In this document: positions 1-6,415 of the stretch, piece by piece
How the letters are laid out: every line of letters starts with the position of its first letter
Numbering within the stretch: the stretch's first letter is position 1
Origin: Burkholderiales bacterium
Lineage (GTDB): Bacteria > Pseudomonadota > Gammaproteobacteria > Burkholderiales > CAIKXV01
Length of the DNA stretch: 6,909 bases
Direction: 5' to 3'
Assembly: GCA_019751575.1 (NCBI GenBank)
Contig: JAIENF010000265.1
Coordinates: 1-6,909 of the forward strand
Position numbers and translations under genes: made by a program
Notes under the pieces: model-generated
Database searches by the model: none
The model's input: the letters and a program-made list of their open reading frames with translations, nothing else
What the model was told of the DNA's origin: nothing

Positions 1-1
1 G

Positions 2-1303
2 GCGATGGACCGGATCAACCAGGCGATCAGCCGTGCGCGGCGTACGTCGCAGCGGTTCGCGCTCTTCTTCATCGACCTTGACAACTTCAAGAGCGTCAAC
101 GATTCGCTCGGGCATGCGGTGGGCGATGAACTGCTGGTTGCCACCGGCGTCCGGGTGCAGTCGATCCTCCGGGACGCCGATACCGTGGCGCGCCTGGGCG
201 GTGATGAATTCCTGGTGCTGGTGCCCGATGTCGTCAACGAGTTCCAGGCCGAGGAGATCGCAGAGCGTCTCGTGCGCGCAATCTCGCAACCGCAGACGCT
301 GAGTGGTCGCAAGGTGGTGGCGCGCTGCAGTATCGGAATCGTCGTGTTCCCGGACAACGGCGAAACGGCCGCCTCGCTGATGGCCAATGCAGACAACGCG
401 ATGTACCAGGCGAAGGCGGGAGGACACGGCTCTGCGATCTTCTTCACGGAAGACATGAACACGCGGCTGCGTGAGCGGATGCAGATGGAGCAAGACCTGA
501 ACCAGGCGCTCGAGCTGGGCCAGCTCGCGCTGCACTTCCAGCCCATCTTCGATGCTTCGACGCGGCGGCACAGGGGGGCCGAGGTGTTGCTGCGGTGGCT
601 GCATCCAGAACGGGGGAGCATAAGCCCGGCGGAGTTCATCCCGCTGGCGGAAGCCACCGGCCAGATCGTGGGCATTGGCGACTGGGTACTCGAGCAGGCA
701 TGCCGGAACTGGTCGGAATGGCACCGTGCGGGCCTCGCCCCCGAGTTCCTGGCGATCAACATTTCCCGAGTCCAGTTCAGGAAAAGGTTCGCCCGCAGGC
801 TGACCGAATTGATGTCCATCTACGGAATACCCGCGCATGCGCTGGAACTCGAGATCACCGAAAGCGTGTTGCTCGACGATCACCAGCACGTGGCCGAGGA
901 ACTGAACAGCCTGCGTGCCGTCGGCGTGACGCTTTCTCTCGACGATTTCGGCACCGGCTATTCGTCGCTGAGTTACCTTAAGCGCTTCCGTTTCGACGTG
1001 CTCAAGATCGACCGCAGTTTCGTCTCGGGCCTGCCCGAAAAGCCGGAGGACGCACTCCTGGTCAAGGCCATCCTGGCGATGGCCAAGGGGCTGGACCTAA
1101 AGGTCGTCGCCGAAGGTGTCGAAACCGCAGAGCAACTCCAGTTCCTCACCAGCCAGGGATGCGACTATGCTCAGGGCTTCCTGCTGGCGAGCCCGATGAA
1201 CGGATCTGACTACATTACCTATCTTGAAGCTGCCAGGACCGACGCCGAGCCGGTGCGGCTCGACGCGACCCGGACCCGTCGCAGGCTGGGCACGAAGGGC
1301 TGA
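2..1303 (+). CDS. GGDEF-EAL cyclic-di-GMP synthase/phosphodiesterase, N-terminus outside window
   Basis: A bifunctional-type cyclic-di-GMP turnover protein. The frame is open to the left edge, and the first visible residues already match the start of a GGDEF domain, so the ATG at base 5 is probably internal and any sensor or membrane domain lies upstream. Numbering from that ATG, the GGDEF domain covers about residues 1-150. It has FFIDLDNFK (21-29), an intact GGDEF motif (65-69), and an RxxD inhibitory site (RDAD, 56-59) exactly five residues before it. The EAL domain covers about 165-410. Its signature reads EVL (193-195) instead of EAL, but the other metal and catalytic residues are present: Asn252, Glu283, Asp313-Asp314 in DDFGTGYSS, Lys334, Glu370 and Gln390. 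Both activities therefore look possible from sequence (family knowledge), although many tandem proteins use only one. The stop lies 24 bp before the binding-protein gene, suggesting co-transcription. The family call is secure; the signal it responds to cannot be read here. Confidence 0.93.
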   Translation, partial: AMDRINQAISRARRTSQRFALFFIDLDNFKSVNDSLGHAVGDELLVATGVRVQSILRDADTVARLGGDEFLVLVPDVVNEFQAEEIAERLVRAISQPQTLSGRKVVARCSIGIVVFPDNGETAASLMANADNAMYQAKAGGHGSAIFFTEDMNTRLRERMQMEQDLNQALELGQLALHFQPIFDASTRRHRGAEVLLRWLHPERGSISPAEFIPLAEATGQIVGIGDWVLEQACRNWSEWHRAGLAPEFLAINISRVQFRKRFARRLTELMSIYGIPAHALELEITESVLLDDHQHVAEELNSLRAVGVTLSLDDFGTGYSSLSYLKRFRFDVLKIDRSFVSGLPEKPEDALLVKAILAMAKGLDLKVVAEGVETAEQLQFLTSQGCDYAQGFLLASPMNGSDYITYLEAARTDAEPVRLDATRTRRRLGTKG

Positions 1304-1327
1304 GCGGTCGCCTGGCACCAAAGCAGG

Positions 1328-2236
1328 ATGTTTCCAATCAACGATCGACCCGTGATGATGCGTGACTGTTGCCGGGTGGTGCCCAGGATGCTGCTGTTGC
1401 TGTGTATCGTCGTCGCCGTGCTGCTGGCGCCGGCGCTGCATGCCGCTGAAGAGCCGCTGATCATGGGCATCTTCCCGCGAAACAAGCCTTCCGAGACGAC
1501 CACCATGTACACCCCGTTGGCCAACCATCTGAGTGAGCTGCTCGGACGGAAAGTCATTCTGGTGACAGCCCGGGACTTCGATGCCTTTTCGCGCGCGGTG
1601 CAGGAAGGCCGCTACGACATCGTGTTCTACAACCAGTTCCAGTACATCCAGTCGTCGAAATCGTATGTGGTGATCGCCCATAACGAGGAATTCAAGCGAA
1701 GCGCCGTCGCGGGCGTCCTGTACGTGCGCAAGGACAGCGGCATCACCGAGGTGTCGCAACTACGGGGGAAGACCATCATCTTCGGCGGTGGCCGCGATGC
1801 GATGCTGAGCTATATCGCACCCCGTTTCCTGCTGATGCAGGCCGGGCTCAACGAGAACGACTTCAAGTCGGAGTTCTCGGTCAATCCACCAAATGCGGTG
1901 GTCGCGTTGTCCCTGAAGCAGGCCGACGCAGCTGGCGGGGGCGATATACTTCTCGACCTCGCGACCGTAAGGAAGACGATCAACACTGAAGAGATCCGGA
2001 TCCTTGCGACCACGGAACCACTGCTTTTCCTGCCCTGGGCCGTGAAGCGCACGATGCCTGCCAGGCTGCGCGACGCGATCCAGTCGACCATGGTCGAGCT
2101 TGATTCCACCGAGGCTGGAAGGGCAATCCTGAAGTCGGCCCTGACGACGGGTATTCGCAAGGCTCAGGATAAGGATTACGATCCCCATCGCCGGATGATC
2201 AACGCGGTGTTCGGCAAAGGGGTACCAACCAGATAA
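1328..2236 (+). CDS. PhnD-like periplasmic substrate-binding protein (phosphate/phosphite/phosphonate-binding superfamily), orphan
   Basis: A type-2 periplasmic binding protein of the PhnD family, 302 residues, close to the usual family length. The N-terminus has a basic stretch, then a hydrophobic core (MLLLLCIVVAVLLAPA, residues 21-36) and a likely signal-peptidase site near LHA/AEE (37-42), so the protein should be exported. The mature part starts with the family pattern of a short beta strand (LIMGIFPRN, 44-52), a 'YTPLANHLSELLGR' helix region, a 'GRYDIVFYNQFQYI' segment and 'LRGKTIIFGG'. No ABC permease or ATPase is visible, so transport is not supported here. PhnD-like folds also act as sensor domains or sensor partners (TtrS for tetrathionate, AioX for arsenite), and a sensing role for an oxyanion is inferred. 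The start is uncertain: ATG 1328 has an AGCAGG placed too close, and in-frame ATGs at 1355, 1358 and 1388 all keep the signal peptide core. Confidence 0.87.
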   Translation: MFPINDRPVMMRDCCRVVPRMLLLLCIVVAVLLAPALHAAEEPLIMGIFPRNKPSETTTMYTPLANHLSELLGRKVILVTARDFDAFSRAVQEGRYDIVFYNQFQYIQSSKSYVVIAHNEEFKRSAVAGVLYVRKDSGITEVSQLRGKTIIFGGGRDAMLSYIAPRFLLMQAGLNENDFKSEFSVNPPNAVVALSLKQADAAGGGDILLDLATVRKTINTEEIRILATTEPLLFLPWAVKRTMPARLRDAIQSTMVELDSTEAGRAILKSALTTGIRKAQDKDYDPHRRMINAVFGKGVPTR

Positions 2237-2251
2237 CGCATAGTGCAGGGC

Positions 2252-2821
2252 ATGAACGAGCCGTCTACGCCACCAGGACCCACTGATTCCGAACCTAAGG
2301 CGAAGGCGGGTGGCGCCAGCCGTTTCGCCATGCCCTTCAGGGTCGCCCTGATGGTTGTGTTCGTTTTGTGGGCACACTTCGGGTCCGGAGTACCGGCGTT
2401 CCGCTCCGACGTGCAGGCGGAACCTGGCTGGGAAGAATTCCGGGTCGCCTACGACGTCGATCATTTCGGGGCGGACGGCCAGTTTTCCCGTGCGGTCAGG
2501 AACGGCTACAACCTCGTCCATCACACCGAAACGTATGCGCCGCGGTTTACCCGTGCCGCCGCCGGCACGGCGCCGACATCCTGTTCGGGCTGCCATTCAG
2601 TCGAAGACATCGCCTACAGCTTCGTCAATTCGGACCGTGTCGATCCGAAGCTCGGCAGGCGCATGTCGTTCGAAGAACGCGTCCGGTGGTGTTACGCCAA
2701 TTCGTTGAACGGTTTCGTGCCCACTATCTACGATCCGGCTGTCCGCGACATCCGCCTCCTCGCCCGGGCGGTTGCGCGGCACCTTGGACTGGGCGAGGGC
2801 GCCCTGCGAACGCGAGGATAG
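2252..2821 (+). CDS. Membrane-anchored monoheme cytochrome c with a predicted Cys heme ligand (SoxA/TsdA-like half)
   Basis: A small c-type cytochrome of 189 residues from ATG 2252; a GTG at 2243 would add three residues, and neither start has a well-spaced ribosome binding site. The first ~25 residues are polar and Pro/Lys-rich, followed by one hydrophobic segment at about 29-47 (FRVALMVVFVLWAHFGSG). This looks like an uncleaved signal anchor with the heme domain in the periplasm. The only heme motif is CSGCH (111-115). No methionine follows in the C-terminal part where a usual class I ligand would sit. Instead CYANSLNG begins with Cys147, 32 residues after the heme histidine. This resembles the cysteine ligand region of TsdA-type thiosulfate dehydrogenases. 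The same Cys-(x)3-Ser-x-Asn-Gly pattern occurs in the first domain of the next protein, so the two are probably paralogous. It may be an electron-transfer partner or a subunit of that protein. The cytochrome call is firm; the Cys ligation and substrate are inference. Confidence 0.85.
   Translation: MNEPSTPPGPTDSEPKAKAGGASRFAMPFRVALMVVFVLWAHFGSGVPAFRSDVQAEPGWEEFRVAYDVDHFGADGQFSRAVRNGYNLVHHTETYAPRFTRAAAGTAPTSCSGCHSVEDIAYSFVNSDRVDPKLGRRMSFEERVRWCYANSLNGFVPTIYDPAVRDIRLLARAVARHLGLGEGALRTRG
2814..2818 (+). promoter_or_regulatory. Shine-Dalgarno site for the diheme cytochrome gene
   Basis: GAGGA sits six bases before ATG 2825 and directly abuts the TAG stop (2819-2821) of the preceding cytochrome gene. 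The spacing is close to ideal and settles the start of the diheme cytochrome. It also implies translational coupling of the two cytochrome genes. It is the clearest ribosome binding site in the plus-strand gene group. Confidence 0.7.
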
Positions 2822-2824
2822 GCC

Positions 2825-3928
2825 ATGTCGACACTCGGATGGAAGATTGGCAAGGTTGCGGTGCTGGTGGTCGCGCTGGGTGGCCTCTACGCGCTCGCAG
2901 TGGCAAAGCAGCTCGAACGGGAAGACATACGGCAGTCGCCGGTGGTGCTCACGCCCGCCTGCGCCGAGAAGCTCGCAAAGTATGGCCTCGTGGCAGGCGC
3001 GACATACCAGTCGCCGTATCTGCTGAAACACACCGGCATGGCCGTGGCAACCACCGGGTACACCGAGGACGACGTGCGGGCGATCCAGCGGGGTTGCAAC
3101 ATCATCGACGACACCCAGGGTCGACAGGCGCAGAGCGTGGCGGAAGAGCGCTGGAATGCCACGCGTTTCATCCGCGGCAGCCATGTCAGTTGCAACCATT
3201 GCCACCAGGGCGTAGGTGACAAGCAGGACGCCGAGGGTAACAGGCTGCTGGGTTCGCTCAGCCTGGGCGCTTCGTGGGTGATGGCAGACATGTATGACCG
3301 CTTCACCGGGCTGCTGCTGCCGTTCGAGTTGCGGCAGATGCAGTGCTACATCAATTCATCCAACGGCTACAAGCCGAACATCGCAGACGACCTGATCCGT
3401 GATGTCACCGCATACACCCGATTCCTCTCGGCCGCTCTCGGACTGCAGATCGGAGTCAGCTACGAGGAGCAGGGTGTCGATGAGATTCCCGCATCCCACA
3501 CGGGCAAGCAGGGCGACGACTACATCCGCGGGGAGGCGATCTACAGGGCCAAGTGCCAGCATTGCCACGGCGCCCAGGGGCATGGCATCGAGGTGAACGG
3601 GCACTTGATCGGGCCGGCGGTTGCCGGGCCGAATTCTTGGAATATGCAGTCGCGCAACTATTTCTATTACGTGGCAACGATCCTTCCGGGGTTCATCTGC
3701 CGCAACATGCCGCTCGGTGCGGAGAATACGCTCACCAACCAGGAGTGCCGGGACATCGCCTACTTCATCAGCAACCTGCCCCGCCCCGCGGGTGACAAGC
3801 AGGGGCCGCTGGTCGCCCTCCAGCAGCAGGCGCTGATGCGGATAATGCCTCCCCTGCTTCGCCTGACCGATGCCGCGATGGAGCGGAAGCATCCCGAGCC
3901 CCGGCAGGCACCGGCAGCGGCCCGATGA
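2825..3928 (+). CDS. Membrane-anchored diheme cytochrome c, TsdA (thiosulfate dehydrogenase)-like
   Basis: A diheme c-type cytochrome of 367 residues. A hydrophobic N-terminal segment (about 10-27, KVAVLVVALGGLYALAVA) without an obvious cleavage site suggests a membrane anchor with periplasmic heme domains. Domain 1 contains CNHCH (123-127), with Cys174 in CYINSSNGYKPN 47 residues later. TsdA enzymes place the cysteine ligand of their active-site heme in an equivalent motif at a similar distance. Domain 2 contains CQHCH (244-248), and Met295 in NMPLG is the probable axial ligand of an electron-transfer heme, again as in TsdA. Four further cysteines (46, 91, 292, 308) could form structural disulfides. 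A C-terminal extension after residue ~321 has a possible amphipathic helix and a Pro/Ala-rich end. Family knowledge suggests oxidation of thiosulfate to tetrathionate or the reverse. SoxA-like or another sulfur-related redox role is the main alternative. The gene follows the monoheme cytochrome by 3 bp and overlaps the SulP gene by 4 bp. Confidence 0.86.
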   Translation: MSTLGWKIGKVAVLVVALGGLYALAVAKQLEREDIRQSPVVLTPACAEKLAKYGLVAGATYQSPYLLKHTGMAVATTGYTEDDVRAIQRGCNIIDDTQGRQAQSVAEERWNATRFIRGSHVSCNHCHQGVGDKQDAEGNRLLGSLSLGASWVMADMYDRFTGLLLPFELRQMQCYINSSNGYKPNIADDLIRDVTAYTRFLSAALGLQIGVSYEEQGVDEIPASHTGKQGDDYIRGEAIYRAKCQHCHGAQGHGIEVNGHLIGPAVAGPNSWNMQSRNYFYYVATILPGFICRNMPLGAENTLTNQECRDIAYFISNLPRPAGDKQGPLVALQQQALMRIMPPLLRLTDAAMERKHPEPRQAPAAAR

Positions 3929-5538
3929 GGGGATTGGCGACGTTGCAGCGGTACCGGGAGGACCTTTCCCGCGACTGGCCCCAGACCAGCGGCAACCTGA
4001 TGGTGGGCCTGACGCTGGCACTGGTCACGCTGCCGCAGGCCGTGGCGTTTTCAGTGACCCTCGCTGGCGTGCCGCCGCATTTCGGCATCTACGCGGCGAT
4101 CTGGGGCGTGCTGTTCTGCGCGATGCTGAACCCGTCCAGAGTGTTCCATGGCGGGCCGAATACTGCGATGTCTGCGACCATCGGAGTGACCCTGCTGCCG
4201 GTCGCCCCGCCATTCGGCGCAGAGTACATGGGCTATGCCCTGACACTGGGCCTGCTGTGCGGGCTCATCCAGATGATGTTTTACGTTGTGCGTCCCCTGG
4301 GCCGCATGCTCGACCTGGTCAGCGAGCCGGTGATCAACGGCATGATCTGCGGCATCGGCCTGTTCCTGATCTTCAAGTCGCTGACAACCTTCGGCGGCCT
4401 GCCGATCAACACGGAAGTCGAGTGGCCGCTGTGGATCGCATGGCAGTCATTCCTCGCGGTGCTGGAGATCGGCAACCTGCATGCGATCCAGATCGGACTT
4501 GTCACGCTGGTCACCTGCGTCATCGTCCAGCAGGTGCCGCGTATGCGCAACTGGGCGATCCTGGTCGGCATCGCGGCCGGTACGCTCTATTCGGAGTACC
4601 TGCACTACGCGCTCGGTGCACAGGTCAGCCTGATCGAGAAGATCGGTAACCTGTCCTCGATCGGGCTCGTCATGCCGTCGCTGCCGCTGTTCACCCAGGA
4701 GGCGATGCCGGACATCATCGCGATCCTCCCGGGTGCAGTCACTCTTGCACTGCTCGGGCTGTTCCAGACCGTCGCAGCCATGCGCCGCATGAACCGCAAG
4801 GCCGGCGGCTTTACCGACAGCCGCAAGGCGATCTTCTCCGACGCCACGTCGAACTGCCTGCTGCCTTTCCTGTCGTCCCTGCCCACCTGCGCGTCGTTCA
4901 ACCGTATGTGGCTGGTGCACAGGCTCGGCAGCCACAGCAGACTGGCCATCGTCAGTTCGGCGCTCTGGCTGCTGCTGCTCGTGCTCTTCCTGGCACCGCT
5001 GATCGCTGCAATGCCCATGCCCGCGATGGCCGCGATCATCATGCTGCTCGGCGCCAACATGATCAACTGGGAGGACATCAAGCCCCACTTCAAGGATCGG
5101 CGCGAGGCGGTGGTGTTCGTGGCCTCTTTCCTTTCCGTGCTGTTCCTCGACCTGTTCGGCGCGGTCATCGTCGGCTCGGTGCTGGCGATCGCCTACTCGA
5201 AGTGGGAGCAGGCGCATCCGAACATCAGCCTGAACGGCAACGTGCTGAAGATCCGGGGCAACCTGTACTACGGCTCGCTGCCGGTGATCGAGGCGATGTA
5301 CCACCGCGCGATCGCCCGCGACGACAGCGTCGTGATCGACTTCTCGGAATGCTTCTACATCGACCAGGAAGGCATCCGCTGGCTGGCCGCGGCGAAGGCG
5401 GCGCAGAAGGTCCGCCTGGAAGACCGCCGGCACAGCGACGACCGGCGAGCAATCGAGCGCAGGGCGGCGGCGGACGGCAAGCGCCGCACGGGGCGTCGGA
5501 GTGCCAGGAACGACCGCCGGAAGCGGTCCGAGTTCTGA
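3925..5538 (+). CDS. SulP-family inorganic anion transporter with truncated STAS domain and Arg-rich tail
   Basis: An inner-membrane SulP (SLC26-type) permease of 537 residues. Hydrophobic segments fill roughly residues 20-425, consistent with the family's multi-span transport domain. Family-like stretches include LVTLPQAVAFSVTLAGVPPH near the start, the Gly-Pro-rich element HGGPNTAMSATIG (75-87) and MAAIIMLLGANMINWEDIK near the end of the membrane part. A cytoplasmic STAS domain begins near 433 (NISLNGNVLKIRGNLYYG) and includes VVIDFSECFYID followed by QEG (481-483). It ends at about residue 495 instead of running for roughly 100 residues. The remaining ~40 residues are a basic/acidic tail with six Arg-Arg pairs (501-532). 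Substrates known for the family are sulfate, bicarbonate and other anions. Sulfate or a related sulfur oxyanion is inferred here from the TsdA-like neighbours. The ATG overlaps the preceding stop (ATGA), indicating translational coupling. Confidence 0.92.
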   Translation: MRGLATLQRYREDLSRDWPQTSGNLMVGLTLALVTLPQAVAFSVTLAGVPPHFGIYAAIWGVLFCAMLNPSRVFHGGPNTAMSATIGVTLLPVAPPFGAEYMGYALTLGLLCGLIQMMFYVVRPLGRMLDLVSEPVINGMICGIGLFLIFKSLTTFGGLPINTEVEWPLWIAWQSFLAVLEIGNLHAIQIGLVTLVTCVIVQQVPRMRNWAILVGIAAGTLYSEYLHYALGAQVSLIEKIGNLSSIGLVMPSLPLFTQEAMPDIIAILPGAVTLALLGLFQTVAAMRRMNRKAGGFTDSRKAIFSDATSNCLLPFLSSLPTCASFNRMWLVHRLGSHSRLAIVSSALWLLLLVLFLAPLIAAMPMPAMAAIIMLLGANMINWEDIKPHFKDRREAVVFVASFLSVLFLDLFGAVIVGSVLAIAYSKWEQAHPNISLNGNVLKIRGNLYYGSLPVIEAMYHRAIARDDSVVIDFSECFYIDQEGIRWLAAAKAAQKVRLEDRRHSDDRRAIERRAAADGKRRTGRRSARNDRRKRSEF

Positions 5539-5556
5539 GCGGGGTGCTGGCCCGCT
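5538..5556. terminator. Small hairpin between convergent SulP and zapD genes
   Basis: AGCGGG (5538-5543) and CCCGCT (5551-5556) form a perfect six-base-pair stem with a seven-base loop. The stem overlaps the last base of the SulP stop and two bases of the zapD stop. It is placed where a bidirectional terminator would be expected, but neither strand has a T-run after it, so it does not fit a classical intrinsic terminator. It may only be a weak 3'-end structure. Confidence 0.3.
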
Positions 5557-6355
5557 ACAGGTTGCAGAAGGTGAGGTCGAACGGGATGTCCGCTTCGATC
5601 GCCTTCGGCCGGTCGCTGCCCGGCACCTGCTGCGTGAACCGGATGTTCAGCATGTAGCGGTTCGCGCTGACTTCGGGTACGCAGGGGAATTCGCGTGCCA
5701 CCCGCACCCGCACCAGCTGCACCGCGCGGCCGGCGAGCATCTGCTGGAACACGCCCTGGGCGGCCACGCGCTGCGACGACTTGCCGCTGTCGCGCAGGAT
5801 GCGCAGCACGATGGTCAGGCTGTCGCGCAGCGGCAGGAACGGCCCCATCCACTGGTCGAGGTCGGCACGGCGCTCCTCGATCGGACGATGCTGCCAGTAG
5901 TGGTAGGTCGGCAGGTCGAACTCGCAGACCCCACCCGGGATGTTCGAGCGCTGGCGGATGCTCATCAGCCATTCGTTGTCGCGCACGTCCTGGCCGATCT
6001 TGCCGGTGAGGTTGTAGAGTCTGCCCGCGGCATGGTCGATGTCGCGCAGCACGGCATCCAGCGCCTCGACCGAGATCTGCGGATTGTTGCGCAGCGCCTC
6101 GAGCGAATGCTTCTGGCGCTCGAGTTCCTGGAGCAGGTCGGACTTCAGGTCCGCACGGCTGGCCACCTCGATGATCTCGAACAGGGTGACGAGCGCGGTG
6201 TGGTGCTCGAGCGGATGGTCGCGCGAGACGAAATAGGCGAGCTTGTCGTAGAGGTCTTCCAGCCTGAGCAGCGTTCGCGTGCGCTCATTAAGTGGAAACT
6301 CGTAGTCGATCACGATAGCTGCGGTCTGCTCGGGTAGCTGGTGCGAATCCAACAT
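5555..6355 (-). CDS. zapD: Cell division protein ZapD (FtsZ-associated)
   Basis: ZapD (formerly YacF, DUF1342) binds the C-terminal tail of FtsZ in the cytoplasm and bundles FtsZ filaments in the division ring. The 266-residue product matches the family along its length: YEFPLNERTRTLLRLEDL (18-35), a helical region with LLQELERQ (74-81), the conserved RQRSNIPGG (134-142) followed by CEFDLPTYHYW (144-154), then the beta-rich C-terminal region ending RYMLNIRF and DIPFDLTFC. The E. coli protein is about 20 residues shorter, mostly because this start adds about ten residues before the conserved YEFPLNE. No good ribosome binding site precedes ATG 6355, so the exact start is uncertain. It lies 60 bp after coaE on the same strand, as in the conserved pilD-coaE-zapD-yacG cluster. 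yacG does not follow, because the convergent SulP gene begins 16 bp beyond the stop. Confidence 0.95.
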   Translation of the reverse strand: MLDSHQLPEQTAAIVIDYEFPLNERTRTLLRLEDLYDKLAYFVSRDHPLEHHTALVTLFEIIEVASRADLKSDLLQELERQKHSLEALRNNPQISVEALDAVLRDIDHAAGRLYNLTGKIGQDVRDNEWLMSIRQRSNIPGGVCEFDLPTYHYWQHRPIEERRADLDQWMGPFLPLRDSLTIVLRILRDSGKSSQRVAAQGVFQQMLAGRAVQLVRVRVAREFPCVPEVSANRYMLNIRFTQQVPGSDRPKAIEADIPFDLTFCNL

Positions 6356-6370
6356 GCTGTTTCGCAGGAT

Positions 6371-6390
6371 CTCGCGGCAGTGTTCGCGAG
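6371..6390. other. Perfect hairpin in the coaE-zapD gap
   Basis: CTCGCG (6371-6376) and CGCGAG (6385-6390) form a six-base-pair GC-rich stem with an eight-base loop. It lies in the 60-bp gap between coaE and zapD on the minus strand, about 15 bases before the zapD start. No T-run follows. It could affect zapD translation or mRNA processing, or be a chance structure in GC-rich DNA. Confidence 0.3.
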
Positions 6391-6415
6391 GATCAACGAC
6401 GCACGGCTCTTCAGT

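Noticed and set aside
511..527. Perfect 8-bp inverted repeat CGAGCTGG/CCAGCTCG around one base
   Set aside because: It lies inside the GGDEF-EAL coding region, in codons for a normal Leu/Glu/Gly/Gln helix. Likely a chance palindrome from GC-rich codon use, though it could be tested as an operator.
1328..2236. Phosphonate uptake gene phnD
   Set aside because: Only the binding-protein fold is supported. No transporter partners or phosphonate genes are present, so the specific gene name is withheld.
1097..2596. Two adjoining minus-strand open frames opposite the GGDEF-EAL end, the PhnD-like gene and the start of the monoheme cytochrome
   Set aside because: They show no family resemblance, and the plus-strand genes have clear motifs and signal sequences.
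4447..5433. Long minus-strand open frame opposite the SulP gene (328 codons)
   Set aside because: Its product is rich in Arg, Gln, His and Asp with no recognisable domain, and it lies opposite a well-supported membrane transporter. It is an antisense frame of GC-rich codons.
5400..5538. Frameshift as the cause of the short STAS domain in SulP
   Set aside because: Neither alternative frame continues a STAS-like sequence after base 5400, and zapD follows directly, so no hidden remainder is present.
5501..6337. Plus-strand open frame opposite zapD
   Set aside because: Low-complexity product with no recognised domain; zapD on the other strand matches its family end to end.
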